From positions 1 through 64,000 of the forward strand of contig NZ_SOHA01000010.1 of assembly GCF_004403065.1 (NCBI RefSeq): 64,000 nt of DNA. The letters are read 5' to 3'. Under the pieces are notes generated by a model. It saw only the letters and a list, made by a program, of their open reading frames with translations, had not been told where the DNA came from and did not search any database. Shown one piece after another: positions 27,522-36,655 of the stretch. This stretch comes from Cryobacterium cryoconiti (lineage in GTDB: Bacteria; Actinomycetota; Actinomycetes; Actinomycetales; Microbacteriaceae). Position numbers and translations under genes: made by a program. The first letter of the stretch is position 1; every line of letters starts with the position of its first letter.

Positions 27522-28471
27522 CCGCCCAGACCTCCGTCCTTCCCGGGGCGGCGCGGCCCCTCCCGGCCCAGTTCGGCAGGACCTTCGTCGTCACCGGCGC
27601 CAACGCGGGCCTCGGATATTTCACCGCCGAGCAGCTCGCCGCGGCGGGCGCCCACGTCGTGCTGGCCTGCCGCAATCCGGCCAAAACGGAGGCCGCGCTG
27701 GCGGCCATCCGCGGCCGGGTGCCCGGGGCATCCGTGTCGTCGGTGCCCCTGGACCTGGCCGACCTCGGCGAGGTGCACCGCGCCGCGGACTCGCTGTTGG
27801 AGTTGCCGCGGATCGACGGGCTGATCCTGAACGCGGGCATCGTGCACCCGCCACGCACGCGCGACACGAGCCCCGACGGGCACGAACTCGTCTTCGCGAC
27901 CAACTACCTCGGCCACTTCGCGCTCACCGCGCGGGTTCTGCCGGCCCTGCGGCGCACGCCGGGCAGCCGGGTCGTGGCGCTCGGATCGATGATTTCGCGG
28001 CTGCTGGATTCCCCTCTGCTCGACCTGCAGCTGGAGTCCGGCTACAACCGGTGGAAGGCCTACGCGCAGTCGAAGATCGCCATGCAGGTGTTCGGCTTCG
28101 AGCTCGATCGACGGCTGCGGGCGGCCGGAGCCGGCGGCACTGACGGGGTGCAAAGCCTCGTTGCACACCCCGGCTACTCGATTTCGGGGCTGACGCCGGG
28201 CATCCGCGGTGTCAATGCGCCGTCGCGGGCCAAGCGGTTCTCCGACAACCTGATGTCGTTCGGCGCGCAGGGCAAGGACGTCGGCGCCTGGGCCATCGTG
28301 AGCGCGGCCGTCGACCCGGATGCCCGTGGCGGCGATTTCTACGGCCCGCGCCACCTCACGCGCGGCCTTCCGACGCTGCAGGAGCCCACCCGCACCTCGC
28401 TCGACCCCGCGGTCGCGGAATCGCTGTGGAGCCGCTCCGAGCTGCTCCTCGGCGCCCCCTTCCCCGTCTAG
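27518..28471 (+). CDS. Short-chain dehydrogenase/reductase
   Basis: 317 residues. The nucleotide site is TGANAGLGYFTAEQL, followed by LDLADLGEV, LILNAGIV and an active site with a serine in GSMIS and YNRWKAYAQSKIAMQ (Tyr and Lys). Extended SDRs of this type, related to retinol dehydrogenase and protochlorophyllide reductase proteins, use NADP; the substrate is unknown. It is coupled to chorismate mutase by an ATGA overlap. The last 19 bases, including the stop codon, are tandemly repeated downstream. Confidence 0.85.
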   Translation: MTAQTSVLPGAARPLPAQFGRTFVVTGANAGLGYFTAEQLAAAGAHVVLACRNPAKTEAALAAIRGRVPGASVSSVPLDLADLGEVHRAADSLLELPRIDGLILNAGIVHPPRTRDTSPDGHELVFATNYLGHFALTARVLPALRRTPGSRVVALGSMISRLLDSPLLDLQLESGYNRWKAYAQSKIAMQVFGFELDRRLRAAGAGGTDGVQSLVAHPGYSISGLTPGIRGVNAPSRAKRFSDNLMSFGAQGKDVGAWAIVSAAVDPDARGGDFYGPRHLTRGLPTLQEPTRTSLDPAVAESLWSRSELLLGAPFPV

Positions 28472-28509
28472 CGCTCCCTTCCCCGTCTAGCGCTCCCTTC
28501 CCCGTGTAG
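28453..28509. repeat. 19-bp tandem repeat made of the SDR 3' end with its stop codon
   Basis: Three 19-base units lie head to tail: 28453-28471 (the end of the SDR gene with TAG), 28472-28490 (cgctcccttccccgtctag) and 28491-28509 (one more change). A decayed fourth follows. Every unit ends in TAG. Replication slippage at the gene end is the simplest origin; a reserve of stop codons or spacing of the downstream hairpin are alternatives. Confidence 0.8.
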
Positions 28510-28565
28510 CTCTCCCGTCGCCGCGCGCGCCGCGCGCTCTCCCGTCGCCCTCGTCACCTCACGCT

Positions 28566-28618
28566 AGAGCGCAAAATATGCCCCTTCGTTCGCGGTTTAA
28601 GGGCAGATTCTGCGCTCT
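28566..28618. repeat. Inverted repeat, AGAGCGCA class, downstream flank of the DUF559 gene
   Basis: Arms 28566-28586 and 28599-28618 start agagcgca and end in a gcccctt/aagggc core; they pair over about 20 positions with two mismatches and one bulge. The element at 29628 on the other side of the same gene has clearly related arms. It lies in a convergent gap between the SDR and DUF559 genes. A short direct repeat (ttcgcggtt at 28589 and again at 28629) joins it to the 3' end of the DUF559 gene. Confidence 0.75.
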
Positions 28619-28636
28619 CGCGGGCCAGTTCGCGGT

Positions 28637-29551
28637 TCAGGGGCGCCAGCCGGCGGCACGCAGCGCCGTCTCGACCTTGCGGAGCACGGAGGCCGGCTTG
28701 CTCCGCAGATGGGATTTGTTGATGCGGATGACGCGCCATCCCTCCTCCATGATCCGGTCGAGACGGTCGACGTCCCAGTGGTACTGCTCCTCGTCGGTGC
28801 GGTGCTGCTCGCCGTCGTATTCGACCAGCACCCGGTAGCGGCGGTAGACCAGATCCCCGGTGGCGATCTTCACCCCGAGACGGTCGGTGACGGCGCAGTT
28901 CACCTCCGGCTCGGGCAGCCCGGCCCGTACCAGTAGCAGCCGCAACTCGGTCTCTTTCGGGGAGTCGACACCGGGCCGCACCCACTCGAAGGCCTCGCGA
29001 AGCTTTCTCGCACCCCGATGCCCCGCATAGCGCAGCACCCCGGTGCGCAGCTCGTTCATCGTCGCCACCGGGTTCTTGCGGCGAACCAGCGCATCGCCGA
29101 CCTTGATCAGGTCGTCCAGGCGGAGCACGGATGCGAGCTGGCACCAGGTGTCGACCGGGGAGGTCACGCGCAGCCCCCGTACGTCCACGATTCGAACGGT
29201 GCCCGGCTCGACATGGTGTCCGACGATGCCGCGCACCCGGTGCCGGGTCGCCGGGTGCTCCGTGCACACGTGCAGGGTGCAGTCACGCTCCAGGATCAGG
29301 GGCAGCGGAAGGCCGTGGATGATCGCGGCGGTGACCTGACTGAAGAACTGGTCCGGCGGCATCCGTCGGCTGTACGTCTCGATGCGTGTGCGGGGGGAGT
29401 CATTGCCGCCCCGCGGGGAACGGATGCCGGAGAAAGGCTGAACGAGATCGGTGCCCCGCATCCGTTTGAGTGAGACGCCCGAGGCGGAGCCTTCAGCGGT
29501 CGTGAATGCCCGCCCGGACAGCGACGGCGGCAGTTTCTCAGCCCGTTTCAT
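28637..29551 (-). CDS. DUF559-type protein with vsr-like nuclease fold domain
   Basis: 304 residues from ATG 29551; a GTG at 29566 is also possible. The C-terminal part (about 210-300) has the DUF559/Vsr-like nuclease core: ETELRLLLVRAGLPEPEVN, YRVLVEYDGEQHRTDEEQYHWD and GWRVIRINKSHL, with the expected Glu, Asp-Gly-Glu and Gln-His residues. The N-terminal about 200 residues lack a clear match but contain short basic helices, as in related actinobacterial proteins that begin with a regulator-like domain. Function unknown. It is flanked on both sides by related inverted repeats, suggesting it moved or was acquired as a unit. Confidence 0.75.
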   Translation of the reverse strand: MKRAEKLPPSLSGRAFTTAEGSASGVSLKRMRGTDLVQPFSGIRSPRGGNDSPRTRIETYSRRMPPDQFFSQVTAAIIHGLPLPLILERDCTLHVCTEHPATRHRVRGIVGHHVEPGTVRIVDVRGLRVTSPVDTWCQLASVLRLDDLIKVGDALVRRKNPVATMNELRTGVLRYAGHRGARKLREAFEWVRPGVDSPKETELRLLLVRAGLPEPEVNCAVTDRLGVKIATGDLVYRRYRVLVEYDGEQHRTDEEQYHWDVDRLDRIMEEGWRVIRINKSHLRSKPASVLRKVETALRAAGWRP

Positions 29552-29627
29552 CCCCAGATGATGCACGACTCACTCGCCGAGCCGCAGAATCCATCCACAC
29601 CCTCGCGTTCCCCTCCCGCCCTGAACC

Positions 29628-29688
29628 CGCGAGAGCGCATTATCTGCCCTCTCAATTGCGCTGAAAGGGCAGATAGTGCGCTCTCGCG
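29628..29688. repeat. Inverted repeat, AGAGCGCA class, between DUF559 and purL
   Basis: Arms 29628-29654 and 29662-29688 pair over 27 bases with only two changes, both compatible with G-U pairs, around a 7-base loop. Farther out, tcccgccct (29614-29622) also pairs with 29706-29714. It lies downstream of purL and upstream of the DUF559 gene. The arm core agagcgcattatctgccct is related to the element at 28566. Confidence 0.85.
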
Positions 29689-29719
29689 ACCGTTTGGGGT
29701 CGAGGAGGGCGGGAAACCG

Positions 29720-32029
29720 CTACTGCGCGAAGCGGGACGGGAGGGTGCTGCGGTGGCGCGACTGCAGGTCGGCGAGCGACACCGTGAAGTAGTCCTGGAT
29801 CTCCAGGGTCGCCGAGGTCGAGTCCGTCACTCCGATGCGCAGCACCGGGTAGCCCCGCCCCTCGCACAGGCCGAGGAACTTCACGTCGTCTTCGCGGGGA
29901 ACCGACACGATCACGCGGCCGGCCGACTCCGAGAACAGGGCGACGGATGCGTCGATCCCGTCGCGCTCGCAGATGTCGCCGAGCCACACGCGTGCTCCGA
30001 CCCCGAACCGGAGCACAGCTTCGGCGAGGGTCTGGGCGAGCCCGCCCGAGCTGAGGTCGTGCGCGCTGTCGACGAGCGCCTCGATCGACGCCGCGTGCAG
30101 CAGCCCGGCGAGGGCCGCCTCGCCGGCGAGGTCGACGACGGGCGGCATTCCGCCGAGGTGGTCGTGGATGACGCCGGCCCAGGCCGAGCCGTCCAGCTCC
30201 TCGCGGGTGACGCCGAGCAGGTAGATGTTGTGTCCGTCGTCCTGCCAGCCGCTGGGCACGCGGCGGGCGACGTCGTCGATCACGCCGAGCACGGCGACCA
30301 CGGGGGTCGGGAAGATCGGCTGGTCGCCGGTCTGGTTGTAGAACGACACGTTGCCGCCGGTGACGGGGATCTCGAGCGCCAGGCATCCGTCGGCCAGACC
30401 GTCGACGGTCTTCGAGAACTGCCACATGACCTCGGGGTTCTCCGGCGAACCGAAGTTGAGGCAGTCGCTGATGCCGACCGGCACCGCGCCGGTGACGGCC
30501 ACGTTGCGGTAGGCCTCGGCGAGGGCGAGCTGCGCGCCGCGGTAGGGGTCGAGCTGGCAGTAGCGGCCGTTCGCGTCGGTGGCGATCACGAAGCCGAGGC
30601 CGGACTCCTCGTCGATGCGGATCATGCCCGCGTCGTCGGGGAAGGAGAGGGCCGTGTTGCCCATCACGTAGCGGTCGTACTGGTCGGTGATCCAGCTCGG
30701 GTCGGCCAGGTTCGGCGAGCCGAGCAGGGCCAGGAACTGCTCGCGCAGCACCTCCGGCGAGACCGGGCGCGGCAGCGCGGAGGCGGTGTCGGCCTGCAGC
30801 GCGTCGAGCCAGGTGGGGTAGGCGACCGGGCGGTCGTAGACCGGGCCGTCGACGGCGACGGTGCGCGGGTCGACGTTGACGATCTCCTCACCGTGCCAGT
30901 CGATGATCAGGCGGCCGGAGTCGGTGACCTCGCCCAGCACACTGGTCTCGACATCCCACTTGGCGGTCACCGCGAGGAAGCCGGCGAGCTTCTCGGGGGT
31001 GACGACGGCCATCATGCGCTCCTGGCTCTCGCTCATCAGGATCTCTTCGGCCGTCAGGGTGGGGTCGCGCAGCAGCACCTTGTCGAGCTCGATGAACATG
31101 CCGCCGTCGCCGTTGGAGGCGAGCTCGCTGGTGGCGCAGGAGATGCCCGCGGCGCCCAGGTCCTGGATGCCCTCGACCAGCTTCTCGCGGTACAGCTCGA
31201 GGCAGCACTCGATCAGCACCTTCTCGGCGAACGGGTCGCCGACCTGCACGGCGGGGCGCTTGGTGGGGCCGCCTTCGGAGAAGGTGTCCGACGCGAGAAT
31301 GGATGCTCCGCCGATGCCGTCGCCGCCGGTGCGGGCTCCGAAGAGCACGACCTGGTTGCCGGCGCCGGTGGCGTTGGCGAGGTGCAGGTCCTCGTGGCGC
31401 AGCACTCCCACGGAGAGCGCGTTGACGAGCGGGTTGCCCTGGTAGACCTTGTCGAACCAGGTTTCGCCGCCGATGTTGGGCAGGCCGAGGCAGTTGCCGT
31501 AGAAGGAGATGCCGGACACGACGCCGTGCACGACGCGGGCGGTGTCGGGGTCGTCGATGTCGCCGAAGCGGAGGGCGTCCATCACGGCGACCGGGCGCGC
31601 GCCCATCGAGATGATGTCGCGCACGATGCCGCCGACGCCGGTCGCGGCACCCTGGAACGGCTCGATGTAGGAGGGGTGGTTGTGCGACTCGATCTTGAAC
31701 GTGACCGCCCAGCCCTCGCCGACATCCAGCACGCCGGCGTTCTCGCCCATGCCGACCATGAGGTTCTTCTTCATGGCGGGGGAGACCTTCTCGCCGAACG
31801 AGCGCAGGTATTTCTTCGAGCTCTTGTAGGAGCAGTGCTCGCTCCACATCACCGAATACATGGCGAGCTCGCCGCTCGTGGGGCGGCGGCCGAGGATCTG
31901 GCGGATCTCCGCGTACTCGCCCGGGGTCAGCCCCAGCGCGTCGAACGGCTGCTCTTTCTCAGGCGTCGCAATCGCGTTCGCAACGGTGTCGGCGATGCCG
32001 CGGGAGGGTGTGGTGGTAACAGCGGTCAC
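29720..32029 (-). CDS. purL: Phosphoribosylformylglycinamidine synthase, large subunit (PurL)
   Basis: 769 residues, the small-PurL length that needs PurS and PurQ. It makes FGAM from FGAR using ATP and ammonia delivered by PurQ. Conserved segments: [13 protein letters not shown] with the catalytic His, GIGENAG-like [28 protein letters not shown]-like [14 protein letters not shown] and [16 protein letters not shown] 32029 overlaps the stop codon of the HupE-like gene by four bases (GTGA), so translation is coupled to it, an unusual partner for a purine gene. Confidence 0.96.
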   Translation of the reverse strand: MTAVTTTPSRGIADTVANAIATPEKEQPFDALGLTPGEYAEIRQILGRRPTSGELAMYSVMWSEHCSYKSSKKYLRSFGEKVSPAMKKNLMVGMGENAGVLDVGEGWAVTFKIESHNHPSYIEPFQGAATGVGGIVRDIISMGARPVAVMDALRFGDIDDPDTARVVHGVVSGISFYGNCLGLPNIGGETWFDKVYQGNPLVNALSVGVLRHEDLHLANATGAGNQVVLFGARTGGDGIGGASILASDTFSEGGPTKRPAVQVGDPFAEKVLIECCLELYREKLVEGIQDLGAAGISCATSELASNGDGGMFIELDKVLLRDPTLTAEEILMSESQERMMAVVTPEKLAGFLAVTAKWDVETSVLGEVTDSGRLIIDWHGEEIVNVDPRTVAVDGPVYDRPVAYPTWLDALQADTASALPRPVSPEVLREQFLALLGSPNLADPSWITDQYDRYVMGNTALSFPDDAGMIRIDEESGLGFVIATDANGRYCQLDPYRGAQLALAEAYRNVAVTGAVPVGISDCLNFGSPENPEVMWQFSKTVDGLADGCLALEIPVTGGNVSFYNQTGDQPIFPTPVVAVLGVIDDVARRVPSGWQDDGHNIYLLGVTREELDGSAWAGVIHDHLGGMPPVVDLAGEAALAGLLHAASIEALVDSAHDLSSGGLAQTLAEAVLRFGVGARVWLGDICERDGIDASVALFSESAGRVIVSVPREDDVKFLGLCEGRGYPVLRIGVTDSTSATLEIQDYFTVSLADLQSRHRSTLPSRFAQ

Positions 32030-33297
32030 GAGGCGTTCTCCCAGGGATAGCGGATGCTTGACCCGGTCAGTCTACCCGCCGCGCTGCGCCCTGAACGAGT
32101 GAGCGGGAGTCGAGCGTAGCCCACCACTGTGAGGGCGGAGATCCACAGCACGACCACCAGGTAGACGCTGACACCCTCGATGCCGTCCGCGGCTGAGGCG
32201 ATCGGGTTGGCGAAGCCGACCCGCTGGGCGAGCCAGCCGACCGCCGCGATGCCGGTCGCGCAAGCGGCAGCGAGGCGGAGCGGCCGGTAGGACCGTGTGC
32301 GTGCGAGAACCATGAGCGGCGGCAGCACCAGGGCGACGACGATGAGCTGCATGAGCTCGATACCCAGGTTGAAGCCGAGCAGGCTCAGCACAAGTTGGCC
32401 GCCCGAGAGGTGCAGCCCGGTCAGCGTGGCCGAGAAGGCCAGGCCGTGCACGAGCCCGAAAGCGGTGGCGACGACGGCTTCCCGTCCGGCGAAGATCGGG
32501 TGCACGGCGTGCACGGCGGCGATCAGGATGCTCACCGCGATCAGCGCCTCGACGACCGGCTGCGGGGCCGGGAGTCCGAGCGCCCCGAGCGCGAGAGTGA
32601 CCGAGTGGCCGATCGTGAAGGCGATCGTGATCGACGCGATCCGTTTGACGGCCGTGCGCGGCCGGGCCGGCCCGGCCCAGCGCCCCGCGGCGACGATCAG
32701 TGGTGCGGGCAGCAGGAGCGTCAACAGGAACAGTTGGTGGTCGACGCCCTCCCGGATGTGGGAGAGGCCGAGCGAGACCAGGCTGGTGAATCCGGTCCAG
32801 GCGCTCGCAGCGCCCAGATCGACGGTGAGCGGAGTGATCTCACCGGTCACGGTGTCCCGCCGGATCGTGCCGAGCCCGCGCGCCGATTCGACGACACCCC
32901 CCGACCAGTCGTTCTGCACGGACACGATGACCGCGTGGGTGACGATTCGGTGCACGACGACGTCGTAGCCCAGGTCGAACATCCGTGGGTCGGCGCCGTC
33001 CGGCGGCACCAGGTGCGCGGTCGCGGACTCGGGCGCGAAGTGCCGGGCGATGTAGGCGGCCACCGCGCTGTCGTGCGCGGCAAGATCGGCCGCCGTTTCG
33101 TCGCCGAGGTTGATGCCACTGGCCGAGACCAGGTCGGTGACCGGGATGCGGAGCTGGGCATCCATTGCGTCGTCGTGGACCTCGAGAACGACGGTGCTGG
33201 TGGGCAGCACGTGCGCGCTGGCGGGGGCGGCGACGCCCAGGATGAGCGCCGCCACCCCCGCCAGCACGGTCAGCGCCGCGAGTGCGGAATTTCTCAT
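32026..33297 (-). CDS. HupE/UreJ-type membrane protein with N-terminal extracellular domain
   Basis: 423 residues: a signal peptide (ending APASAHVLP), a soluble outer domain of about 150 residues, then seven or so helices with the HupE/UreJ marks [26 protein letters not shown] and [10 protein letters not shown]. The histidines and aspartates suggest metal transport, as in nickel-linked HupE and UreJ, but this longer form with a lumenal domain is of unknown substrate. It overlaps the DUF3500 gene upstream (ATGA) and purL downstream (GTGA). Confidence 0.85.
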   Translation of the reverse strand: MRNSALAALTVLAGVAALILGVAAPASAHVLPTSTVVLEVHDDAMDAQLRIPVTDLVSASGINLGDETAADLAAHDSAVAAYIARHFAPESATAHLVPPDGADPRMFDLGYDVVVHRIVTHAVIVSVQNDWSGGVVESARGLGTIRRDTVTGEITPLTVDLGAASAWTGFTSLVSLGLSHIREGVDHQLFLLTLLLPAPLIVAAGRWAGPARPRTAVKRIASITIAFTIGHSVTLALGALGLPAPQPVVEALIAVSILIAAVHAVHPIFAGREAVVATAFGLVHGLAFSATLTGLHLSGGQLVLSLLGFNLGIELMQLIVVALVLPPLMVLARTRSYRPLRLAAACATGIAAVGWLAQRVGFANPIASAADGIEGVSVYLVVVLWISALTVVGYARLPLTRSGRSAAGRLTGSSIRYPWENAS

Positions 33298-34409
33298 TGC
33301 TGCTGCGTGCCGCCGTAGTCGGTGGTGCTGTCACGCCACACCGAGTGCGGGTGGCTGCCGGAGAGGATGATCCCGCGCTGCATCGAGAACTCGATCCATA
33401 CCGAGGGGCCATCGATGCGGATGTAGTCGTCCTGTTCCGTCAGAGACGAGCCTCCCGAGTAGGAGACGTAGGTCTCGTCGAGCTCGCTCTCATACTTCGC
33501 GAGGATGGTTGCGGCATCCGCATCGTTGATGTCGTTGACATAGGTGGCGATCGCCGCCAGCACGAGGGCCTTCTGGTCGGCCGCGAGCGTCCCGACCTGC
33601 ACCCCCTCGTTGTCGGCCGGGAATGCCCAGTCGTTGCCGGGTGTCAGCACCAGGTCTCGGTAGACGCCGTCGAGCTCGGCCGAGCTGAGCTGGTCGGTCG
33701 AAAGGCTGGCCAGTACGGCCGCGAGGGCGACCTGCTCCGATTCGAGCGGGGCGTTGGTTTCGCCGTCCTGCTCGAAGGTGCCGTACGGTTCGACGCCGCG
33801 GAATGAGGGGGTCGCGCCGGCCAGAACGCCGTCTGTGTAGGTGTTCGCGACGGCGAAGTGGTGGCCGCCGAACTGGAGTTCCCAGGTGCCGGTGTCGGAG
33901 GGCGTGCCGAGGAACGCGATGAAGTAGTTGCCGCTGCCATAGTCGGAACCGCCGCCGTTGTCGGCGAGATAGTCATCCGCGTTCAAGAGTTGCTGGATCT
34001 CGTCGTAGCCTTCTCCGGCCGTCGTGCCGGTGACCGCCTGCAGCAGAGTGCCGAGCGCGGTGAGCTGGCTGTCGTCCAGCTCGGAGAGCTGCAGGCCGAC
34101 GCGGTTGCGCGACATCGCCTGGGGCAGGTTCGACCAGGCCTCGGCGTTCTCGAGGGTGTATTCCTGGTTGAGGGATGCGAGTTGGTCGCTTGTCAGTGTC
34201 GCCGTGAATGCCTCGGTGGCGGCGACGACCGAGCCCGCGGCGGTCGTTGTCGGCGCCGTGGAGGTGGAGGTGGAGCTGGGGGTGGAGGTTGAGGTGCCTG
34301 CGGTGGAGGTGGTGGCCGTGCACCCGGTCAGGAGCGTGCCGAGAACGGCGGTCGACGCGACCAGGGTGATGACGCGTTTGGATCGGAAAATGGCTGGGAG
34401 TGTGGGCAT
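33294..34409 (-). CDS. DUF3500-family lipoprotein
   Basis: 371 residues. A lipobox LLTGC follows the hydrophobic signal, and a Thr/Ser-rich spacer leads into the DUF3500 domain: LNQEYTLENAEAWSNLP, GNYFIAFLGTPSDTGTWELQFGGHH and TYVSYSGG...YIRIDGPSVWIEFSMQ. Function of the domain is unknown. TAATTT ends six bases before the ATG and no Shine-Dalgarno sequence is seen, so the three-gene unit DUF3500-HupE-purL probably begins with a leaderless transcript. Confidence 0.85.
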   Translation of the reverse strand: MPTLPAIFRSKRVITLVASTAVLGTLLTGCTATTSTAGTSTSTPSSTSTSTAPTTTAAGSVVAATEAFTATLTSDQLASLNQEYTLENAEAWSNLPQAMSRNRVGLQLSELDDSQLTALGTLLQAVTGTTAGEGYDEIQQLLNADDYLADNGGGSDYGSGNYFIAFLGTPSDTGTWELQFGGHHFAVANTYTDGVLAGATPSFRGVEPYGTFEQDGETNAPLESEQVALAAVLASLSTDQLSSAELDGVYRDLVLTPGNDWAFPADNEGVQVGTLAADQKALVLAAIATYVNDINDADAATILAKYESELDETYVSYSGGSSLTEQDDYIRIDGPSVWIEFSMQRGIILSGSHPHSVWRDSTTDYGGTQQQ

Positions 34410-34619
34410 CCCGAAAAATTACGGGCCACTGATTGGAGCCTGCTATGCGCTGGCTATCAACCGCCTATGAAGGGCTGGTCGGCGGGAACAGGCGCTCACT
34501 CACGCGCCGCAATATGCAGCTGGATCACGATCTGGCCGCGGTCGAGGATCGCCCAGCACGCCAGGCGGCGGCACCGCCCGAACGCCCTCGAACCGGCCCG
34601 AGCGGTCAGGACGTCGCCG

Positions 34620-35090
34620 TCAGGCACCGCCGCCGGGCGGGCCCAGTGTCAGCAGCACCGTGAACACGGTGACCAGACCCACCACGAGAACGGATGCCAG
34701 CAGCACCGGCCGCGCCAGGCCGACGCGCAGCAGCCGGCTCACCAGCGTGTGGTCGCGGGGGTCGTCGGTGGCCTCCCGGCGCCAGTCGCCGGCGAGCAGG
34801 GTGCGCCGCTCGAGCCAGCGGTCGAACGGGATCGTGGCATAGGGCACCACCGCGGTTCCCACGGCCAGCATCATCAGCCGGAGACGCCAGTGCTGGTTCA
34901 CGCCCACGAGCACCGCCGTGATCCCGTAGGCCAGGAACACCAGCCCGTGCACGAAGCCGCCCACCCGAACCGCCCCGTCGCCGAACTCGCCGGGCACGAA
35001 CACGTACTTGAGCAGCATCGCGGTGATCAGGATGGTCCAGGTGATCGCCTCGGCGATGGACAGGATGCGGTAGAGCAGACGGGGTGACAC
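34620..35090 (-). CDS. DUF3817 integral membrane protein
   Basis: 156 residues from GTG 35090, chosen for GGAG ten bases upstream; a GTG at 35120 is possible. The N-terminal about 90 residues are the DUF3817 core with three helices: ILSIAEAITWTILITAMLLK, GGFVHGLVFLAYGITAVLVG and LMMLAVGTAVVPYATIPFD, including the conserved His. A C-terminal helix follows. Function unknown; homologues are widespread in actinobacteria and often sit near pur genes. The 210 bases between it and the DUF3500 gene hold no clear gene, only a short unidentified open stretch. Confidence 0.8.
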   Translation of the reverse strand: MSPRLLYRILSIAEAITWTILITAMLLKYVFVPGEFGDGAVRVGGFVHGLVFLAYGITAVLVGVNQHWRLRLMMLAVGTAVVPYATIPFDRWLERRTLLAGDWRREATDDPRDHTLVSRLLRVGLARPVLLASVLVVGLVTVFTVLLTLGPPGGGA

Positions 35091-35256
35091 GGGGACAACA
35101 CTCCAAAGGGTGGGGAACACGGCAGAAGGGGGAGCTTCGATCTTCGCAGGATGCCGGGGCCGAACGCATCCGCCGAAAGGATGACTCGGTCAATCGGCAG
35201 GTCAGGGGCAGCGGCGGCCCCTCGAGGGGCCACCGGACGAGGCCTTCGCCCCCGGG

Positions 35257-35457
35257 ATGACCGACAGTCTGACGAAGCTCCGCCGGGAGATCGAAGCGGA
35301 TGGCTGGGTCGAGACCGGCCGCGGAGCCGAGCCGTCTGCGTACATTTTCGTGCGGCCCGACGAGACGACTAGGGCACCGTGCCCCTGCGCGACCCGGGGT
35401 TCCGCTGACGTTCGCGGGGCCGACCACCCAGCCGACTGTGCCAGTCTGAAGGGATGA
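35257..35457 (+). CDS. Possible small protein, translationally coupled to the aldo/keto reductase
   Basis: 66 codons. The first about 38 have high third-position GC and protein-like content (LTKLRREIEADGWVETGRG, YIFVRPDE); the rest is Cys/Ala/Asp-rich and looks less coding, as though a frame had shifted. Its TGA overlaps the ATG of the next gene (ATGA), which favours real translation. No family recognised and no good ribosome site. It may be a decayed N-terminal fragment or not a gene. Confidence 0.3.
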   Translation: MTDSLTKLRREIEADGWVETGRGAEPSAYIFVRPDETTRAPCPCATRGSADVRGADHPADCASLKG

Positions 35458-36479
35458 CGTACCTTCCCGCAGACATCCGTTACGACTCCATGCCCTACCG
35501 CCGCACCGGTCGCAGCGGCCTCAAACTGCCCGCGATCTCACTGGGCCTCTGGCAGAACTTCGGCGGCACCGCGACGATGGAGACGCAGCGCGCCATCCTG
35601 CGCCGCGCCTTCGACCTGGGCGTCACCCACTTCGACCTGGCCAACAACTACGGGCCGCCCAAGGGCAGCGCCGAGAGCAACTTCGGCGTGCACCTGGCGC
35701 AGGACTTCGCCCCGCACCGCGACGAGCTGGTCATCTCGACCAAGGCCGGCTACGACATGTGGTCGGGCCCCTACGGCAACTTCGGCTCGCGCAAGTACCT
35801 GCTCTCGAGCCTCGACCAGTCCCTCGGCCGGATGGGCCTGGACTACGTCGACATCTTCTACTCCCACCGGGCCGACCCGGACACCCCGCTCGAGGAGACC
35901 ATGGGCGCGCTGCACACGGCCGTCACGAGCGGCCGGGCGCTGTACGCCGGCATCTCGTCTTACTCGCCCGAGCGCACCCGGCAGGCCGCCGCGATCCTCG
36001 CCGAGATGGGCACGCCGCTGCTGATCCACCAGCCCTCGTACTCGATGTTCAACCGCTGGGTCGAAGACGGTCTGCTCGACACCCTCGACGACATCGGCGT
36101 CGGCTGCATCGCCTTCTCCCCGCTCGCGCAGGGCCTCCTCACCGACCGCTACCTCAACGGGGTGCCCGAGGGCTCCCGCGCCTCGCAGGCCGGTTCGATG
36201 AGCCGTGACATGGTGAACGATCAGACGGTGGGGCGCATCCGTGCCCTGACCGAGATCGCGGATGCTCGTGGCCAGTCACTCGCGCAGCTCGCCCTGTCCT
36301 GGGTGCTGCGGCGGGACACCGTCACCTCGGCGCTCGTGGGTGCCTCCTCGGTGAAGCAGCTGGAGACGAACATCGCAGCGATCGACAACCTCGCGTTCAC
36401 CGCGGAGGAGATCACCGCGATCGATGAGCACGCCGTGGACATGGGCATCAACCTCTGGGAGCCGTCCAGCGCCGTCTGA
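35454..36479 (+). CDS. Aldo/keto reductase, YghZ/glyceraldehyde-3-phosphate reductase type
   Basis: 341 residues. Catalytic residues are visible: Asp and Tyr in HFDLANNYGPP, Lys in VISTKAGYD and His in DIFYSHRAD. The segments GSAESNFGVHLAQDF and MWSGPYGNFGSRKYLLSSLDQSL match the L-glyceraldehyde 3-phosphate reductase group, which detoxifies small aldehydes with NADPH. A CAGTCT hexamer stands six bases before the ATG; GAAGGG also lies there. A 31-bp inverted repeat follows its 3' end. Confidence 0.9.
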   Translation: MTYLPADIRYDSMPYRRTGRSGLKLPAISLGLWQNFGGTATMETQRAILRRAFDLGVTHFDLANNYGPPKGSAESNFGVHLAQDFAPHRDELVISTKAGYDMWSGPYGNFGSRKYLLSSLDQSLGRMGLDYVDIFYSHRADPDTPLEETMGALHTAVTSGRALYAGISSYSPERTRQAAAILAEMGTPLLIHQPSYSMFNRWVEDGLLDTLDDIGVGCIAFSPLAQGLLTDRYLNGVPEGSRASQAGSMSRDMVNDQTVGRIRALTEIADARGQSLAQLALSWVLRRDTVTSALVGASSVKQLETNIAAIDNLAFTAEEITAIDEHAVDMGINLWEPSSAV

Positions 36480-36529
36480 TCTGACCGGCGCCCGCGCGGC
36501 CCCTGCGCGGTACAGTGGCTCCCTGGCCT

Positions 36530-36597
36530 CGAGAGTCGCCGTTTGCACCGAGAATCGCCGCCGGATCGGCGACACTCGGCGCAAACAGCGACTCTCG
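36530..36597. repeat. Composite inverted repeat, CGAGAGTCGCCG class
   Basis: Arms 36530-36560 and 36567-36597 match at 27 of 31 positions around a 6-base loop. Each arm holds two sub-repeats (cgagagtcgccg and cgagaatcgccg on the left). It fills the convergent gap between the aldo/keto reductase and purQ genes. The elements at 49997 and 59243 share this core. Confidence 0.85.
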
Positions 36598-36655
36598 GCG
36601 GGCGAGGCGGGCTTCGGCGCAGCACGAACACGAAACCCGCGGCGAGCGGATGCTG

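Noticed and set aside
34410-34619. Possible small gene between the DUF3500 and DUF3817 genes
   Set aside because: A minus-strand stretch of about 40 codons ending near 34496 looks faintly coding (LDRGQIVIQLHIAARE) but has no start, ribosome site or family match; it may be a relic.
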